Below are positions 44,295-45,824 of a stretch of 45,824 bases of DNA, piece after piece. The stretch covers positions 1 to 45,824 of the forward strand of contig NZ_RPOI01000034.1 of NCBI RefSeq assembly GCF_003818115.1, in the 5' to 3' direction. How positions within the stretch are numbered: the stretch's first letter is position 1; every line of letters begins with the position of its first letter. The notes under the pieces are model-generated. The model searched no databases, had not been told where the DNA came from, and was given only the letters and a program-made list of their open reading frames with translations. Position numbers and translations under genes: made by a program. This DNA is from Citrobacter youngae. Lineage in GTDB: Bacteria; Pseudomonadota; Gammaproteobacteria; Enterobacterales; Enterobacteriaceae.

Positions 44295-45824
44295 ATGTAC
44301 GGTTCAGTTAAAGTCTGGCAAGAAACGATCACCCTCCCAACGTGGACGGCGGGTGAAGAAGACGCTAACCCCATGTTTCTGGAGAAAAGGGTTTATCAGG
44401 GATCTTCTGGCGCGGTGTATCCGTATGGCGTGATTGATACGCTGACCGGCAAACGTGAAATGCGCGACTACAAGGCGGTGTGGATGGAGAATGACTTCAT
44501 TCGCGTCATGCTGTTGCCGGAGCTAGGCGGGCGTATTCATCGAGCGTATGACAAAGTACAGCAGCGCGATTTTGTCTACTACAACGAAGTGGTGAAGCCC
44601 GCTTTGGTTGGTTTGCTTGGGCCGTGGATCTCTGGTGGCATTGAATTTAACTGGCCGCAGCATCATCGCCCAACCACTTTTATGCCGGTGGATTTTACGC
44701 AGCAACAGGGTGAACACGGCGAATATACCGTATGGATGGGTGAGGTAGAACCTATGCGCGGTTTACAGGTGATGACCGGATTTACGCTGTATCCGGATCG
44801 CGCCCTGATCGAGATAACCGGGAAGGTGTTTAACGGTAACGCTACGCCGCGCCATTTTTTATGGTGGGCGAATCCAGCGGTGAAGGGCGGCGACGACCAC
44901 CAGAGCGTGTTTCCGCCGGATGTGACCGCAGTATTTGACCACGGTAAGCGTGATGTTTCTGCGTTTCCTATCGCCACCGGCACATACTATAAAGTGGACT
45001 ACTCGGCTGGCGTGGATATCTCGCGCTACAAAAACGTGCCGGTACCGACCTCCTACATGGCTGAAAAATCAGATTATGATTTTGTTGGTGCATGGCATCA
45101 CGGTGAGCGAGGCGGGCTGCTACATGTGGCTGACCACCACGTTTCGCCAGGGAAAAAACAGTGGACCTGGGGCTATGGCGACTTTGGCGTTGCCTGGGAT
45201 CGTAACCTTACCGATGACAACGGTCCTTATATTGAACTGATGACCGGGGTCTTTACCGACAACCAGCCGGATTTCACCTGGCTTGCGCCGTACGAAGAGA
45301 AAGTCTTCGTACAAAACTTCCTGCCCTACAGCGAACTGGGCATGGTGCAAAACGCCAGTACGCAGTTGGCGCTTCGTCTGGTACGTGAGAGTAACCAGCT
45401 TTCTGTGGGCGTTTATGCGATTGCGCCGCTGCACGACGTGCAGATTACGCTTTCTGCCGATGGACAACCGTTCTATGAGCATACGCTGACCCTGGAGCCC
45501 GGACAAAGCTGGCTGGCTGATGTGTCTGACGATAACCATGCGCGGGTAACGATGACTGTCACTGGCGCCGATGGCACTACGCTTTTGCAGTACGAAGAGC
45601 ACATCGCGCAAGAGTTACCACTGCCATCGGCGGCCGTCGCGCCAGCGCTGCCAGAAGTGCTTTCTAATACCGATGAACTCTATTTTATTGGTCAGCATCT
45701 GGAGCAGTACAACCATGCCAGTCGCTATGCCGAAGATTATTATCGCCGCGCGCTGGACGTTGATCCGCTGGATTACCGCAATAATGTGGCCCTGGGGACG
45801 CTGGCGTTAAACCGCGCCGACTGG
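44295..45824 (+). CDS. yphG: YphG-like protein, DUF5107 plus TPR repeats (5' part)
   Basis: The reading frame from the ATG at 44295 (TGGAGAG upstream) stays open for 510 codons to the right edge of the window; the E. coli protein is about 1090 residues. The visible part begins MYGSVKVWQETITLPTW and has a beta-rich, aldose-epimerase-like region (PELGGRIHRAYDK, GGIEFNWPQHHRP) that fits DUF5107. TPR-like helices start at about residue 470 (YNHASRYAEDYYRRALDVDP). No signal peptide is seen. Divergent from the ROK regulator yphH, so it is probably part of a carbohydrate locus. Biochemical function is not known to me. Confidence 0.9.
   Translation, partial: MYGSVKVWQETITLPTWTAGEEDANPMFLEKRVYQGSSGAVYPYGVIDTLTGKREMRDYKAVWMENDFIRVMLLPELGGRIHRAYDKVQQRDFVYYNEVVKPALVGLLGPWISGGIEFNWPQHHRPTTFMPVDFTQQQGEHGEYTVWMGEVEPMRGLQVMTGFTLYPDRALIEITGKVFNGNATPRHFLWWANPAVKGGDDHQSVFPPDVTAVFDHGKRDVSAFPIATGTYYKVDYSAGVDISRYKNVPVPTSYMAEKSDYDFVGAWHHGERGGLLHVADHHVSPGKKQWTWGYGDFGVAWDRNLTDDNGPYIELMTGVFTDNQPDFTWLAPYEEKVFVQNFLPYSELGMVQNASTQLALRLVRESNQLSVGVYAIAPLHDVQITLSADGQPFYEHTLTLEPGQSWLADVSDDNHARVTMTVTGADGTTLLQYEEHIAQELPLPSAAVAPALPEVLSNTDELYFIGQHLEQYNHASRYAEDYYRRALDVDPLDYRNNVALGTLALNRADW

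Overview
The window is ordinary core chromosome of an enterobacterium close to Escherichia, Salmonella and Citrobacter. Nearly every protein can be recognised as the orthologue of a known E. coli K-12 protein, usually within a few residues of its length, and local gene order mostly follows the 55-58 min region of E. coli. Several details differ from K-12 (an Arg-rich insert in YfiF, a murQ-PTS pair beside yfhH, a relocated hca cluster). I therefore favour Citrobacter or a near relative, but the genus is an inference. No phage, IS element, CRISPR array, rRNA or tRNA gene was seen. I found no convincing undescribed multi-gene system.

Layout. Positions 1-8350: patZ (5' part only), tapT, trxC, yfiF, ung, grcA, eamB, yfiE, srmB and trmN6, a mix of RNA modification, DNA repair and stress genes. 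Positions 8330-13050: nadB divergent from the sigma-E operon (rseD leader ORF, rpoE-rseA-rseB-rseC). Positions 13320-19813: a same-strand run of lepA-lepB and then rnc-era-recO-pdxJ-acpS, with the RNase III autoregulatory hairpin ahead of rnc. Positions 19843-24585: ferredoxin yfhL, RpiR-type regulator yfhH, and divergently murQ plus a PTS EIIBC gene, then pgpC and tadA. Positions 24598-34789: mltF, purL, the small RNA glmY, the glrK-qseG-glrR two-component operon and glnB. Positions 34886-37655: hmp and glyA, divergent. Positions 37737-42983: the 3-phenylpropionate/cinnamate dioxygenase cluster hcaEFCBD with its activator hcaR. Positions 42987-45824: the ROK regulator yphH and the first part of yphG, which runs off the window.

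Several regulatory circuits can be read directly. Two FNR-type boxes 53 bp apart precede grcA. A NadR box precedes nadB, and PurR boxes precede purL and glyA. A textbook sigma-E promoter precedes rpoE. An NsrR-type palindrome precedes hmp. TGTC-N10-GACA sites for GlrR and a -24/-12 promoter precede glmY, whose gene sits immediately upstream of the glrK-glrR operon that controls it. Paired TGAAT-N5-ATTCC motifs lie between yfhH and murQ and are candidate operators for YfhH.

REP-type palindromes occupy three intergenic gaps (rseC-lepA, purL-glmY, glnB-hmp). Compared with K-12, the most notable structural change is that the hca block lies between glyA and yphH and has no hcaT beside hcaR.
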